A stretch of DNA of 64,000 nt from Brumicola pallidula DSM 14239 = ACAM 615 (GTDB lineage Bacteria > Pseudomonadota > Gammaproteobacteria > Enterobacterales > Alteromonadaceae), in assembly GCF_000428905.1 (NCBI RefSeq), contig NZ_AUAV01000017.1, forward strand, positions 1-64,000, written 5' to 3'. Under the pieces are notes generated by a model. It was not told where the DNA came from and searched no databases. It worked only from the letters and a program-made list of their open reading frames with translations. This document shows positions 29,285 through 37,655 of the stretch, piece by piece. The first letter of the stretch is position 1, and every line of letters starts with the position of its first letter. Made by a program: the position numbers and the translations under genes.

Positions 29285-30354
29285 AAAAATTTGCTATTTT
29301 TGCCTTAGTATTGCTCATTATTACGGTTGTAGTTTCTTTTTATGTTTATCAAAATATTGACCAATATGGTGTTGAAAATAAATACGCCGGCACTGCTAAC
29401 TCAACGTTAACTATTCAGTTGAAAGCAGGCGACTCAGGTACGTCAGTATTAAATAAGTTGAAAGAAAAACGTGTTTTTGGAAATCCACTATTTGCTAAAT
29501 TATGGTTAAAACTTCATCCACAATACAGCACTGTAAAAAAGGGGTATTACGAATTCGCTTCTGGTGCGAGTATTGAAAGTATTTTCTACGCTATATCGCA
29601 AGGTAAGGTAAAGCAGTTTTCAATTGCATTAATCGAAGGACTTACATTAACGCAATGGCTAGCATTATTAGCCAATAATGACGCAGTTAATTATGACATT
29701 GATGATACTAAAGCGTTATATGATGATGTTGTCGGCTTTGTTAACAACAGTGAGGCGAATGAAAATGTAGCGAATTTTGATACTTCCTTCTGTCTCAATG
29801 AATATCGTTCTTTGGAAGGCTGTTTATTGGCTAATACTTACTTTTTCGATTATCAAACAAGTGCTTCACAGATTATCAAACGTGCTTATAAGAGTATGCA
29901 AATAGTAATCAATCAGCAGTGGCAGGAACGATATCTTGATACCGCATATGATTCGCCTTACGAGATGCTGATTATGGCCTCTATTATTGAAAAAGAAACC
30001 GCTGTTGAAAGTGAGCGAGGATTAATATCGGGTGTGTTTGATAACAGATTAAAGCAAAACATGCGCTTGCAAACCGATCCCACGGTTATCTACGGGATTG
30101 GTGAAACTTTTGATGGTAATTTGACACGAAAGCACTTGAGACAGAGAACTCCTTACAACACCTATGTGATTAAAGGCTTGCCAATTACACCTATCGCGAT
30201 GGCAGGTCCCGCCTCTATTCAAGCTGCTGCCAAGCCTGATATAACACAAGCAATTTACTTTGTTGCCAAAGGTGATGGAACTCATCAATTCTCAGAAACT
30301 TTAGCCGAACATAATGCAGCCGTTCGTAAATACCAATTGAAAAAAGGAAAGTAA
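29281..30354 (+). CDS. mltG: Endolytic murein transglycosylase MltG (YceG)
   Basis: A 357-residue protein with one N-terminal membrane helix (FAIFALVLLIITVVVSFYVY) anchoring it in the inner membrane with a periplasmic catalytic domain. The YceG signature is seen in ASIIEKETAVESERG (with the catalytic Glu) and RLQTDPTVIYG. It cuts nascent glycan strands and sets their length. A LysM-like subdomain occupies about residues 40-105. A loop near 145-170 makes it slightly longer than the E. coli protein. It overlaps pabC by four bases and tmk by one. Confidence 0.95.
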   Translation: MKKFAIFALVLLIITVVVSFYVYQNIDQYGVENKYAGTANSTLTIQLKAGDSGTSVLNKLKEKRVFGNPLFAKLWLKLHPQYSTVKKGYYEFASGASIESIFYAISQGKVKQFSIALIEGLTLTQWLALLANNDAVNYDIDDTKALYDDVVGFVNNSEANENVANFDTSFCLNEYRSLEGCLLANTYFFDYQTSASQIIKRAYKSMQIVINQQWQERYLDTAYDSPYEMLIMASIIEKETAVESERGLISGVFDNRLKQNMRLQTDPTVIYGIGETFDGNLTRKHLRQRTPYNTYVIKGLPITPIAMAGPASIQAAAKPDITQAIYFVAKGDGTHQFSETLAEHNAAVRKYQLKKGK

Positions 30355-31022
30355 TGAACCCATCATTTATTGTTGTCGAAGGGTTAGAGGGTGCAGGAAA
30401 AAGCTCCGTCATTGAATTAATTCGTTCATTTTTAGTGTTCAAAGGGCATGCAGTTGAGTGCACCCGTGAACCTGGTGGCACGCCCATGGCTGAAGCAATA
30501 CGAGAATGTGTGAAACAAAGTTGGGATGAAGTTGTTACCCAAGAAACTGAGCTATTGTTAATGTACGCAGCGCGCAGTCAATTAGTGGAAAATAAAATCA
30601 AACCTGCTATGTCTGCAAACAAATGGGTTATTGGTGACCGCCACGATATGTCCTCCGCTGCTTATCAAGGAGGAGGGAGAGGTATAGATCTAAGTGTGTT
30701 GAATGCTTTACGAACAATGACATTAGGAGATTTCGAGCCTGATTTAATTCTTTATTTAGACGTTGAACCAAGTGTTGGACTTGCTAGAGCGAGAGGGCGG
30801 GGTGAATTAGATCGCATCGAGTTATCAGGTTTAACATTTTTTGAAAATGCTCGGAAAACGTATAAAAAATTAGTCACTGCGTCAAATAAGGCGATCGAAA
30901 TAGATGCGATGCAAACCATGGATGAGGTGCATTCTGATGTAACAATTGTGCTTCAAAATTGGTATGCAAGCTATCTACTAACTAGTCAATCCAATGGTGA
31001 CAATAATAGTAGGAAAACATAA
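30354..31022 (+). CDS. tmk: Thymidylate kinase
   Basis: A 222-residue kinase phosphorylating dTMP to dTDP. The P-loop is EGLEGAGKSS at about residues 9-18. The DR motif in GDRHDMSSAAYQGGGRG combines the substrate-binding Arg with the following LID-type segment, and the LYLDVEP strand follows. It overlaps mltG and holB by one base each. Length is near E. coli Tmk (213). Confidence 0.96.
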   Translation: MNPSFIVVEGLEGAGKSSVIELIRSFLVFKGHAVECTREPGGTPMAEAIRECVKQSWDEVVTQETELLLMYAARSQLVENKIKPAMSANKWVIGDRHDMSSAAYQGGGRGIDLSVLNALRTMTLGDFEPDLILYLDVEPSVGLARARGRGELDRIELSGLTFFENARKTYKKLVTASNKAIEIDAMQTMDEVHSDVTIVLQNWYASYLLTSQSNGDNNSRKT

Positions 31023-32014
31023 TGTATCCTTGGTTGGAAACTACTTTTAACGCATTAATGTCGCGCTATCGAGCGGCTAAATTACACCATGGTTTGTTGT
31101 TTATAGGTGTAGCAGATGTAGGAAAAACACAACTTTGTCATTCAATAGCGAAGGCTCTTCTGTGTAAATCAGTGTCATCTAATACTCATGTTAAACCTCA
31201 AAACGCCAGCCATTTTGAATCTGATGACGCTCTTGCGCAGCCTAACAAGACAGCGCAGCCTAACAAGACAGCACAAGAGGCCTGTGGAATATGTAAATCG
31301 TGTTTATTAATTGACGCAGGCTCACATCCAGATTTACATGTTATTACCACAGATAAGTCACAAATTGGTATTGATGCTATTAGACAAACAATTGCAAAAG
31401 TGACACAAACTGCTCAGCTAAGCGGTAATAAGGTGGTTATTATTCCGCAAATTGAACTCATGTCTGAATCTGCTAGTAATGCCTTGTTAAAGACACTTGA
31501 AGAACCAACACCAAATACCTATTTGCTGATGACGACTAACCAATCTCAGCGATTGCTTGCTACCATACTGAGTCGTTGTGAGAAACAAATCATTGCGCTA
31601 CCTAGTTACGATGAAAGCTGTCATTGGTTGCGCATGCTACAAATACCAGAGCCGAGTAAAGCGGCACTCATCGCCCATGGCTCTTCTCCCATAACCTTTA
31701 GGAATGAGTTAGAAGACGCAGATAGTATTGGTTTTGATGACTTCGTAATAACACTAAAAGGCATAATGGAAGGTAACGATACTGCTAATAGAGCCGCTTT
31801 AAAATGGCAAGTTGATGCGTCTAAAGTGGCCAAGTGGCTGGCGCAACATTGGCTTGAAATATATAAAAACAAGCAAAATGAATTCGCTTATGAAAACTAT
31901 CAAGCCTGTTTAATTGCGTCAAAGCGTATGAGCCATCCTGGGCTAAACAAATCGCTAATATTGACCTCATTGTTTGCCCAATTACGTAGTATACAAGTAG
32001 CGTCTTTGCATTAG
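31022..32014 (+). CDS. holB: DNA polymerase III subunit delta'
   Basis: A 330-residue clamp-loader subunit that loads the beta clamp together with DnaX and HolA. It has the AAA+ N-terminal part with a degenerate P-loop region (GVADVGKTQ), a C4-type zinc module (Cys48 and then CGICKSC) and the SEASANALLKTLEEP sensor region. The zinc module holds an unusual hydrophilic insertion of about 35 residues, including an 18-bp tandem duplication (QPNKTA twice). It overlaps tmk by one base. Confidence 0.93.
   Translation: MYPWLETTFNALMSRYRAAKLHHGLLFIGVADVGKTQLCHSIAKALLCKSVSSNTHVKPQNASHFESDDALAQPNKTAQPNKTAQEACGICKSCLLIDAGSHPDLHVITTDKSQIGIDAIRQTIAKVTQTAQLSGNKVVIIPQIELMSESASNALLKTLEEPTPNTYLLMTTNQSQRLLATILSRCEKQIIALPSYDESCHWLRMLQIPEPSKAALIAHGSSPITFRNELEDADSIGFDDFVITLKGIMEGNDTANRAALKWQVDASKVAKWLAQHWLEIYKNKQNEFAYENYQACLIASKRMSHPGLNKSLILTSLFAQLRSIQVASLH
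31235..31270 (+). repeat. 18-bp perfect tandem duplication inside holB
   Basis: GCGCAGCCTAACAAGACA occurs twice in a row (31235-31252 and 31253-31270), adding six residues in frame within the loop of the zinc module of delta'. Confidence 0.9.
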
Positions 32015-32085
32015 CCTAAGCACTAGAAACTTAACGCATGTTAGTTTATTTAGTAATAGATCCAAATACCTCACGGGAGAACATT

Positions 32086-32865
32086 TTGTTTGTAGATTCG
32101 CACTGCCACCTAGATAGATTAAAGAAGAATGATGACGAACTGGTCGAAACCGTCGCTGCAGCTAAAAAAAGAAAAGTTGAGCACATGCTGTGCGTTGCTG
32201 TGTCGGTAAAAGAATTTAATGATATGAAAGCAAAAGTATCAAAGTTTGATAATGTGTCAATGTCTTGCGGTGTGCATCCGTTGCACAATGAAGACGTTTG
32301 TAGCTACGATGAATTGCTAGCTAATGTTAAGCAGGATGACGTTGTTGCGGTCGGTGAAACGGGTCTTGATTATTTTTATAGTGCAGAAACAAAAGAGATA
32401 CAAAAACAGTCTTTCATTGATCACATAAAAGTTGCCAATGTGGTTCAAAAACCACTAATAATTCATACTAGAGATGCACATAAAGATACAATTGAGCTGC
32501 TAAATAAACATAGACAGCCTTCGACAGTAGGTGTTCTACACTGTTTCACTGAGTCGCTAGAAATGGCGAGGGAAGCGATGGAAATGGGCTTCTATATAAG
32601 CATATCAGGTATTGTTACGTTCGCCTCAGCTAAAGAGTTACAAGATACAGTTAAACAGATACCACTTGATCGATTACTAATTGAAACCGACAGTCCTTGG
32701 CTAGCGCCGGTTCCTCATCGAGGAAAGGAAAACGAACCTGCAAATGTGGTTGATGTAGCCTACTTTATTGCGGAGTTGCGGGGTATATCGGTTGCCGAGT
32801 TAGCAGCAGCGACGACCACTAATTTTTATAAACTATTTTCAATGGTAGCTAAACCCAATGTCTGA
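32086..32865 (+). CDS. ycfH: TatD-family metal-dependent deoxyribonuclease (YcfH type)
   Basis: A protein of about 259 residues with the TatD metal-binding motifs: SHCHLD at the N-terminus, the Glu in VGETGLDYF, HTRDAH and the Asp in LIETDSPWLAP. Family members are TIM-barrel DNases. The open frame extends to ATG at 32038, but TTG at 32086 is preferred: GGGAGA lies six bases before it and the protein then starts FVDSHCHLD as in relatives. It follows holB as ycfH does in E. coli; the pilZ gene often found between them in pseudomonads is absent. Confidence 0.92.
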   Translation: MFVDSHCHLDRLKKNDDELVETVAAAKKRKVEHMLCVAVSVKEFNDMKAKVSKFDNVSMSCGVHPLHNEDVCSYDELLANVKQDDVVAVGETGLDYFYSAETKEIQKQSFIDHIKVANVVQKPLIIHTRDAHKDTIELLNKHRQPSTVGVLHCFTESLEMAREAMEMGFYISISGIVTFASAKELQDTVKQIPLDRLLIETDSPWLAPVPHRGKENEPANVVDVAYFIAELRGISVAELAAATTTNFYKLFSMVAKPNV

Positions 32866-33622
32866 TTTTAAATTTCCGAGCTGGAGACAACGCCTTGTAA
32901 GAAGTTTGCATGTCAATCGTAGTCAGCCACAATCCAAATACTTTCAAGTTGCAAGCATCTCTGTGGATGGGCTTCCTAAAAATAGGACGATGGTATTTAG
33001 AGGTTTTATACCAGATTCTTTGAATTTGATTTCTGTCACAGATATTCGCAGTGAAAAAGTGTCAGATTGGCTATCTACTACCCCAAAAAAGTTTGAAATA
33101 TGTTGGTATTTTGCCGGTTCTAGAGAACAATACCGTATTGCTGGGCATGTTTCATTAGTCAGTAATGACATACTTAAAGATGAGAGTGGGACTAATTCTA
33201 AAAGGCAATCTGTTTTCTTTTCAGAGAAGTTTTTACATCAGCAGTGGGCTAACTTGTCTCGTGGTGCGCAAGAACAGTTTCTTTGGCCCTCACCAAAAGC
33301 TCCTTTTGATAGTAAAGCCGGCAATAACATGAATGATGATGGCGAACAATTAGGCGCTACAAAAGCTGATAATTCGGTTAATGCGCAGATTATAAATGAC
33401 GACGGAGCCGATATTCAGACAAAAGAGACCAGTAATGAATCACAGGTCAGCAGCAATGCGAAAAGCAGTAAAGCTGAAAGTGCTTTTGATATAAGTGACC
33501 ATTTTTGTGCAGTCATTTTTACTCCTCTATCAGTCGATTACTTAAATTTAAAAGGTACACCTCAGTTGAGGTGTCTGTCTGACTTTGAAAATGATTGGTT
33601 AGAAGTCGTTGTTAACGCATAG
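32858..33622 (+). CDS. Pyridoxamine-phosphate-oxidase-like flavoprotein with a hydrophilic insertion
   Basis: A 254-residue protein whose first 145 residues match the PNPOX-like split-barrel family (Alr4036 type): FPSWRQRLVRSLHVNRSQP, then NRTMVFRGF and the FMN-barrel segment FEICWYF...REQYRIAGHV. Residues about 150-210 are a low-complexity Asn/Asp/Ser/Lys-rich stretch, after which the conserved C-terminal FTPLSVDYLNLKG returns. An FMN-binding role is likely; substrate is unknown. It overlaps the TatD gene by eight bases. Confidence 0.8.
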   Translation: MSDFKFPSWRQRLVRSLHVNRSQPQSKYFQVASISVDGLPKNRTMVFRGFIPDSLNLISVTDIRSEKVSDWLSTTPKKFEICWYFAGSREQYRIAGHVSLVSNDILKDESGTNSKRQSVFFSEKFLHQQWANLSRGAQEQFLWPSPKAPFDSKAGNNMNDDGEQLGATKADNSVNAQIINDDGADIQTKETSNESQVSSNAKSSKAESAFDISDHFCAVIFTPLSVDYLNLKGTPQLRCLSDFENDWLEVVVNA

Positions 33623-33764
33623 TGTTAGTAGAAAGATCATCAAAAGTCACACTGTTGAATCTTTCTAATAGCCAGTTTCACCCAAGACAACACTGTAATT
33701 TTTGATAACGCCGTTAATATTTAAAAACACTGATTTGATCGTACCTGTATTTTGTGCAAGCCGC

Positions 33765-34232
33765 TTACGCTTTTTCTAAGTCATTTAATTGCAGTAAATT
33801 AAACTCTATTTTATCAGCAATAAAAATCACCTCTGTGCCACTAAATATGGCCATTTGCTTTAGCATTTGCACTTGATGTAAGGGAAGTGTTTCATCGCTG
33901 TAAATGACAGCACACGTTTTTGAGAATAGTAGTCGTTCAAGGATGTCGAATGCTGACGATGTTTGTGTCGGTTTAATATTTAACACTAATTTATGTGATG
34001 CGGCTAACTTGGTTTTGCATGAAACATGCGCTACCCAACGACTTTTTCTTATGTTCGATTTCTGTAATTGAAACGCAGAGTGGTTAGTAAACGAGACACC
34101 CAATAAGTCATCTGGGTTACTTGGTTTAATCAGACTAGAACTCACCATTGAGGACTTCGTTACTAATGAACTTCCTAATGCCTGACTGCCTACATATTGA
34201 GTTTGCATATAAGATTGAGTTTGCATTTGCAT
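33765..34232 (-). CDS. SulA-like cell-division inhibitor (putative SOS gene)
   Basis: A 155-residue protein with a Gln/Met/Ser-rich N-terminus (about 1-45) and a C-terminal domain resembling SulA: RWVAHVSCKTKL, a helix with DILERLLFSKTCAVIYSDETL and MLKQMAIFSGTEVIFI. SulA binds FtsZ and blocks division during the SOS response. The match is by pattern, not strong identity. It is supported by two LexA-like sites 30-66 bases upstream (34262-34298). AGG eight bases before the ATG is the ribosome-binding site. No lexA gene is adjacent, unlike the lexA-sulA pair of many relatives. Confidence 0.6.
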   Translation of the reverse strand: MQMQTQSYMQTQYVGSQALGSSLVTKSSMVSSSLIKPSNPDDLLGVSFTNHSAFQLQKSNIRKSRWVAHVSCKTKLAASHKLVLNIKPTQTSSAFDILERLLFSKTCAVIYSDETLPLHQVQMLKQMAIFSGTEVIFIADKIEFNLLQLNDLEKA

Positions 34233-34259
34233 ATGAGTGACCTGCTGTCTGTTTATCCA

Positions 34260-34910
34260 CTATGTGTATACGTACAGTAGTACTGTATAAATAAACATGC
34301 AAGTACTATTTGAATATTTTTTAATTCTGGCACGTCTTAAGAACAATAAACAAGCTGTAAATGCCAAGTATGTTGCCGGTTCATACCACGCAGATTTAAC
34401 CAGCCAAAGGTAGTGCAAGCAATCTAAAACAACGGCTACATATGCCAGGCTATGCAATATGAACCATTTGCTGCCCATGCTTTGTTTAATCCTGTTGACA
34501 GAAGTCACAGCAAGCACTATGAGTGTAACTAACGTCACAAATCCGACCGTTATATACGGACGTTTAATAATTTCAGAGATAATTAGTTGTATCTCAAAGT
34601 GTAACTCAAAGGCTATAAATACGTAAAAGTGGCTTAAGCAATACAGTGCAGAGTGCAATCCGATAGGGCGCCTGAAAGGGAGCAATTGGGTAAATTTGAA
34701 GAACATAGCAAGCGGTCTGATAATCAAGCTGATCACAAGTAAATTGAGCGCACCAATACCGGTAAAGTCGCGTAATGCTTGAACTGGGTCGCCACCAAGT
34801 TGGTCGCTAAACCCTTGATCAAATACAATGCCTAACCAAACTAAGATAACTACGTGTGCGAGCAGACGAACTGGCGCGCCGTTTTGACGTGGTAATGTTT
34901 TACCGTACAT
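34260..34910 (-). CDS. msrQ: MsrQ-type membrane haem protein carrying an MsrP fragment at its N-terminus
   Basis: A 216-residue frame. From about residue 17 onward it is MsrQ (YedZ), the inner-membrane haem b partner that passes electrons to MsrP for periplasmic methionine-sulfoxide repair: DPVQALRDFTGIGALNLL, the His in RRPIGLHSAL and the His pair region LHSLAYVAVVLDCLHYLW. The first 16 residues, MYGKTLPRQNGAPVRL, are not MsrQ but the GVYGKxLPPQNGAPVRL segment of MsrP. A deletion has therefore joined the interior of msrP to codon 10-20 of msrQ, at about 34857-34868. The native start and probably the first residues of MsrQ are lost, so function is doubtful. Confidence 0.8.
   Translation of the reverse strand: MYGKTLPRQNGAPVRLLAHVVILVWLGIVFDQGFSDQLGGDPVQALRDFTGIGALNLLVISLIIRPLAMFFKFTQLLPFRRPIGLHSALYCLSHFYVFIAFELHFEIQLIISEIIKRPYITVGFVTLVTLIVLAVTSVNRIKQSMGSKWFILHSLAYVAVVLDCLHYLWLVKSAWYEPATYLAFTACLLFLRRARIKKYSNSTCMFIYTVLLYVYT
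34262..34298 (-). promoter_or_regulatory. Two LexA-like boxes upstream of the SulA-like gene
   Basis: Read on either strand there are two 16-base dyads of the CTGT-N8-ACAG form, each with one mismatch. On the + strand they are ATGT-N8-ACAG at 34262-34277 and CTGT-N8-ACAT at 34283-34298, five bases apart. They lie 30-66 bases before the SulA-like start, where a repressor would block transcription, and overlap the last codons of msrQ. The repressor identity is inferred from the gammaproteobacterial consensus. Confidence 0.55.
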
Positions 34911-35501
34911 GCCTACCGCTTGGCATGGTTAATGGTTGCATTGCCTCATCGAGCCTTAAGCCTCCAAATAGGGATAATCTACACTACCGCCAGTAAACCG
35001 ACTACGCTGCCCTGGCATTTGCTTGGGATCATATAGGGTTTGAAAGGTGACGTACTTGGCAATACTTAATGGCTGTGTTTTTTTAAGGATATTGGCTAAC
35101 GAAAATCCCACCCATGGGATAACCATCGACCACGCCTCCACACATCGCAGTCTATAAATTCTCTCTTATGAATCAAAGGAAGAAAAAAGATCATCATAAC
35201 AAAGAGTGATAGGCTTTTCGATAAGGCCCTCAATATATAAAGACCAAGGGTCGACTTTAAATGACTGCGAATTTTGTATCGGATGCGCTTTTCCAGTTGC
35301 AAATTCATAAAAGTTATTATAACTGGTGGCTTTGTCCATTGGCGTCAGAATATCAGAGGATGCGTTGGTTGCTAATTTTGAAAAATTAAGTGCTGACGTA
35401 GTGAACTTGGCTTTATCCTCATCACTAAACCAATCAAATGGCCCTGCAGTCGCTTTTGTTGATGCAGCAAGCAACGTCTCAGCACCGAGGTAGCCTAACT
35501 T
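34863..35501 (-). pseudogene. msrP: msrP (yedY) pseudogene, truncated at both ends
   Basis: Remnant of the periplasmic molybdoenzyme that reduces protein methionine sulfoxide. The minus strand reads GPFDWFSDEDKAK, then YNNFYEFATGKAHP and PWSLYIEGLIEKP, until TAA at 35168-35166. The same frame continues with [21 protein letters not shown], keeping the molybdenum-ligand Cys, and [13 protein letters not shown] until another stop near 34956. A shifted frame gives [12 protein letters not shown], and the original frame returns for VGMYGKTLPRQNGAPVRL. The last part of the protein (about 90 residues or more) is deleted, and no Tat signal with twin Arg is present upstream. So there is one nonsense codon, two compensating frameshifts and two terminal losses. 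Confidence 0.85.
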
Positions 35502-35554
35502 CTATCACTGACGGCTTGGAGCATAAGACCTACTTCGAGCCGATTATATTTCAG

Positions 35555-36889
35555 CTAAGGCGTTAATGAGTCTAAAACCGCCCCCGATTTTGGCAAAAAC
35601 AGGTGGTTATATAACCTAGTTGCGTACTCATCGGTCATCCCCGAAATATAATCAGCTAACACTCGGTGCTTTGCGTTAGCAGAGTCAGCCTCGATCCAAC
35701 GCTTTGCAGTGTTAGTTGGCAGTAATCTCTCGGGCTCCGAACTGAAGGCTTCAAATAATGCCATTACTATCTGTTGACCTTTGTATTCTAAAAGCTGTAG
35801 CTCAGGCTTTCGAATAACGTAATTAAACACAAATGACTTAAAGAGTCCGAGCGCTATTTGATAATTCTTTGCAAAAGAAGCGTTAAAATCAATGAGTTCT
35901 GATTCAAATAAATCTTGTTTTTGAATACTAATGGCAGTGATAAAGCAATTGACCAAAGCGCCAATTGCATTCTTTCTTTGATATGGCATAGCACTGAACA
36001 AATTGTTAGTTAAAATGTCAATTTCGCTTGATAGCCAAGGGATCTCGAGAGTTTTAATAGGCTTAACTATTTCAAGCTCAAATGAGTCACGCGTAACCAT
36101 TGACATGACGATAGCATCTTCAAGATCGTGAATTGCATAAGCAATATCATCGGCTAGCTCCATAATTGAGCAGTCAATCGATTTATAGCGTGTTTTAGCA
36201 TGTCCATCGTCGCTAACTAAAAATTCCTTGAGGCGTTCTTGGTCGTTTTTACAGAATGGATCAAGCACCCAATCTAATGCTTTTTTGTCGCACAAGTATA
36301 ATCCTTTGGGCGGCTGCCATTGTTTTGATTTTACTAAGCGGTGCGATTTTGGCTTGTCGGTTTTCAAGCTTTGGTTGGTTAACACGCCAATATAATTGGG
36401 GTATTTAATTAAGCCTAGCAGTGAACGCCGTGCCAAGTTCATTCCATCCGTTGGGCTATATGTTTCTAACTTGGTAAGAATACGAAATGTTTGTCCATTA
36501 CCTTCAAACCCACCATGTTCATGCATCATATAATGTAGAGCGATTTCGCCACCATGACCAAAAGGAGGGTGACCAATATCATGTGCCAGACATATACTTT
36601 CAATAAGATGTTCATCAAGACCTAGCTGTGATGAGAGTTCGGGCTGTTTCTTAGACAATTGAGCGGTAATACCGGTACCTATCTGCGCTACTTCTAAAGA
36701 GTGAGTTAATCGTGTCCTGTAGAAGTCACTAATACCAATACCGAGTACTTGAGTTTTAGCTTGCAGACGCCGAAACGCAGCTGAGTGCATAATACGGGCT
36801 TTATCGCGTTGATAAGCATTACGGTGATCACCGTCGCGTTTCTCTAGTCGTGTAAGTATTCGTTCCGTCCATGCATTGCTATGCTTCAT
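35555..36889 (-). CDS. dgt: dGTPase-family deoxynucleoside-triphosphate triphosphohydrolase
   Basis: A 444-residue HD-domain enzyme that splits dNTPs to deoxynucleosides and tripolyphosphate. The HD metal site is visible in RLTHSLEVAQIG, LAHDIGHPPFGHGGE and ELADDIAYAIHDLED. The opening ERILTRLEKRDGDHRNAYQRDKARI is typical of the shorter type-2 Dgt proteins (E. coli Dgt has 505 residues). Such enzymes set dNTP pools and some limit phage DNA synthesis. It lies 45 bases downstream of yfbR on the same strand, linking two HD-type deoxynucleotide phosphohydrolases. Confidence 0.9.
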   Translation of the reverse strand: MKHSNAWTERILTRLEKRDGDHRNAYQRDKARIMHSAAFRRLQAKTQVLGIGISDFYRTRLTHSLEVAQIGTGITAQLSKKQPELSSQLGLDEHLIESICLAHDIGHPPFGHGGEIALHYMMHEHGGFEGNGQTFRILTKLETYSPTDGMNLARRSLLGLIKYPNYIGVLTNQSLKTDKPKSHRLVKSKQWQPPKGLYLCDKKALDWVLDPFCKNDQERLKEFLVSDDGHAKTRYKSIDCSIMELADDIAYAIHDLEDAIVMSMVTRDSFELEIVKPIKTLEIPWLSSEIDILTNNLFSAMPYQRKNAIGALVNCFITAISIQKQDLFESELIDFNASFAKNYQIALGLFKSFVFNYVIRKPELQLLEYKGQQIVMALFEAFSSEPERLLPTNTAKRWIEADSANAKHRVLADYISGMTDEYATRLYNHLFLPKSGAVLDSLTP

Positions 36890-36934
36890 ATTACCCCTAA
36901 ATTTTGCGTATTTGAAATTAGCTTGAGTCGATCG

Positions 36935-37525
36935 CTATTCTGCAAGTTGATCGACGCTGACAAAACACTTTTCCTGAAAAATAGTCAGGAAATAGTCAAC
37001 TTCAGGCATCGTGTTTCTAAATTCCATAAGCATCTTTTCAAGTCTGGTTTTTACATGTGAAAATTCTGAATTTTGAAAGCGTAGTTCATCACACGCTTTT
37101 AAGTACGCTGAAATAAGGTCGGCAGCCTTCACCAGTGCTTTATATTCAGGATCAACTTCCTTTTGCACTAATAAGGGTTTGAAAATAGGCTGCAGCTCAA
37201 CGGGTAAGGTTTTTAAACATTCTAGCTCCGCCATTTCTTCAATTTTTTTGAATTCACGAGTCAGATCTGGATTGTGATATTTGGTGACATGATTAATGTC
37301 CTGTAACTTGGTCTCGGATACTTCGTGATATAAGGCAATAGTGGCTGCTTTTTCTGCATTTAATGTGCCCTTAAAGTAGGTGTTTCTGATAACAGCAAGG
37401 AGATGAGCAATAACCGCCACTTGATGGCTATGTTCTGCAACATTTTCATTTTTAACTGCATGCATTAATGCCCATCGTTTTATTAGTGGCATACGTAATA
37501 TCCATGCTAAAAATGCACTATTCAT
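36935..37525 (-). CDS. yfbR: 5'-deoxynucleotidase YfbR
   Basis: A 196-residue HD-domain phosphatase of deoxynucleoside 5'-monophosphates. Motifs: MPLIKRWALMH, the His in NVAEHSHQVAVIAHLL, the HE pair in ALYHEVSET and a C-terminal Asp in LVKAADLISAY. Size equals E. coli YfbR (199). It lies between dgt and alaA; the yfbQ(alaA)-yfbR neighbourhood is the same as in E. coli. It takes part in thymidylate supply and nucleotide salvage. Confidence 0.94.
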   Translation of the reverse strand: MNSAFLAWILRMPLIKRWALMHAVKNENVAEHSHQVAVIAHLLAVIRNTYFKGTLNAEKAATIALYHEVSETKLQDINHVTKYHNPDLTREFKKIEEMAELECLKTLPVELQPIFKPLLVQKEVDPEYKALVKAADLISAYLKACDELRFQNSEFSHVKTRLEKMLMEFRNTMPEVDYFLTIFQEKCFVSVDQLAE

Positions 37526-37655
37526 TTATTTATATTTCCTTGTCGCGCTGCACGCGATTATTAATGTTTATTATTGAGTGCCTGTTATGCATCAATTTAA
37601 GCAATTGTTAATATTGAAAGTCAGACAGTCAATACTATGGGCTATTTATAATAGG

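Noticed and set aside
31022-33622. A pilZ gene between holB and the TatD gene
   Set aside because: Only about 70 bases separate holB from the chosen TatD start, and no PilZ motif is present.
35096-35308. Small independent protein gene on the minus strand
   Set aside because: It is an out-of-frame reading within the msrP pseudogene.
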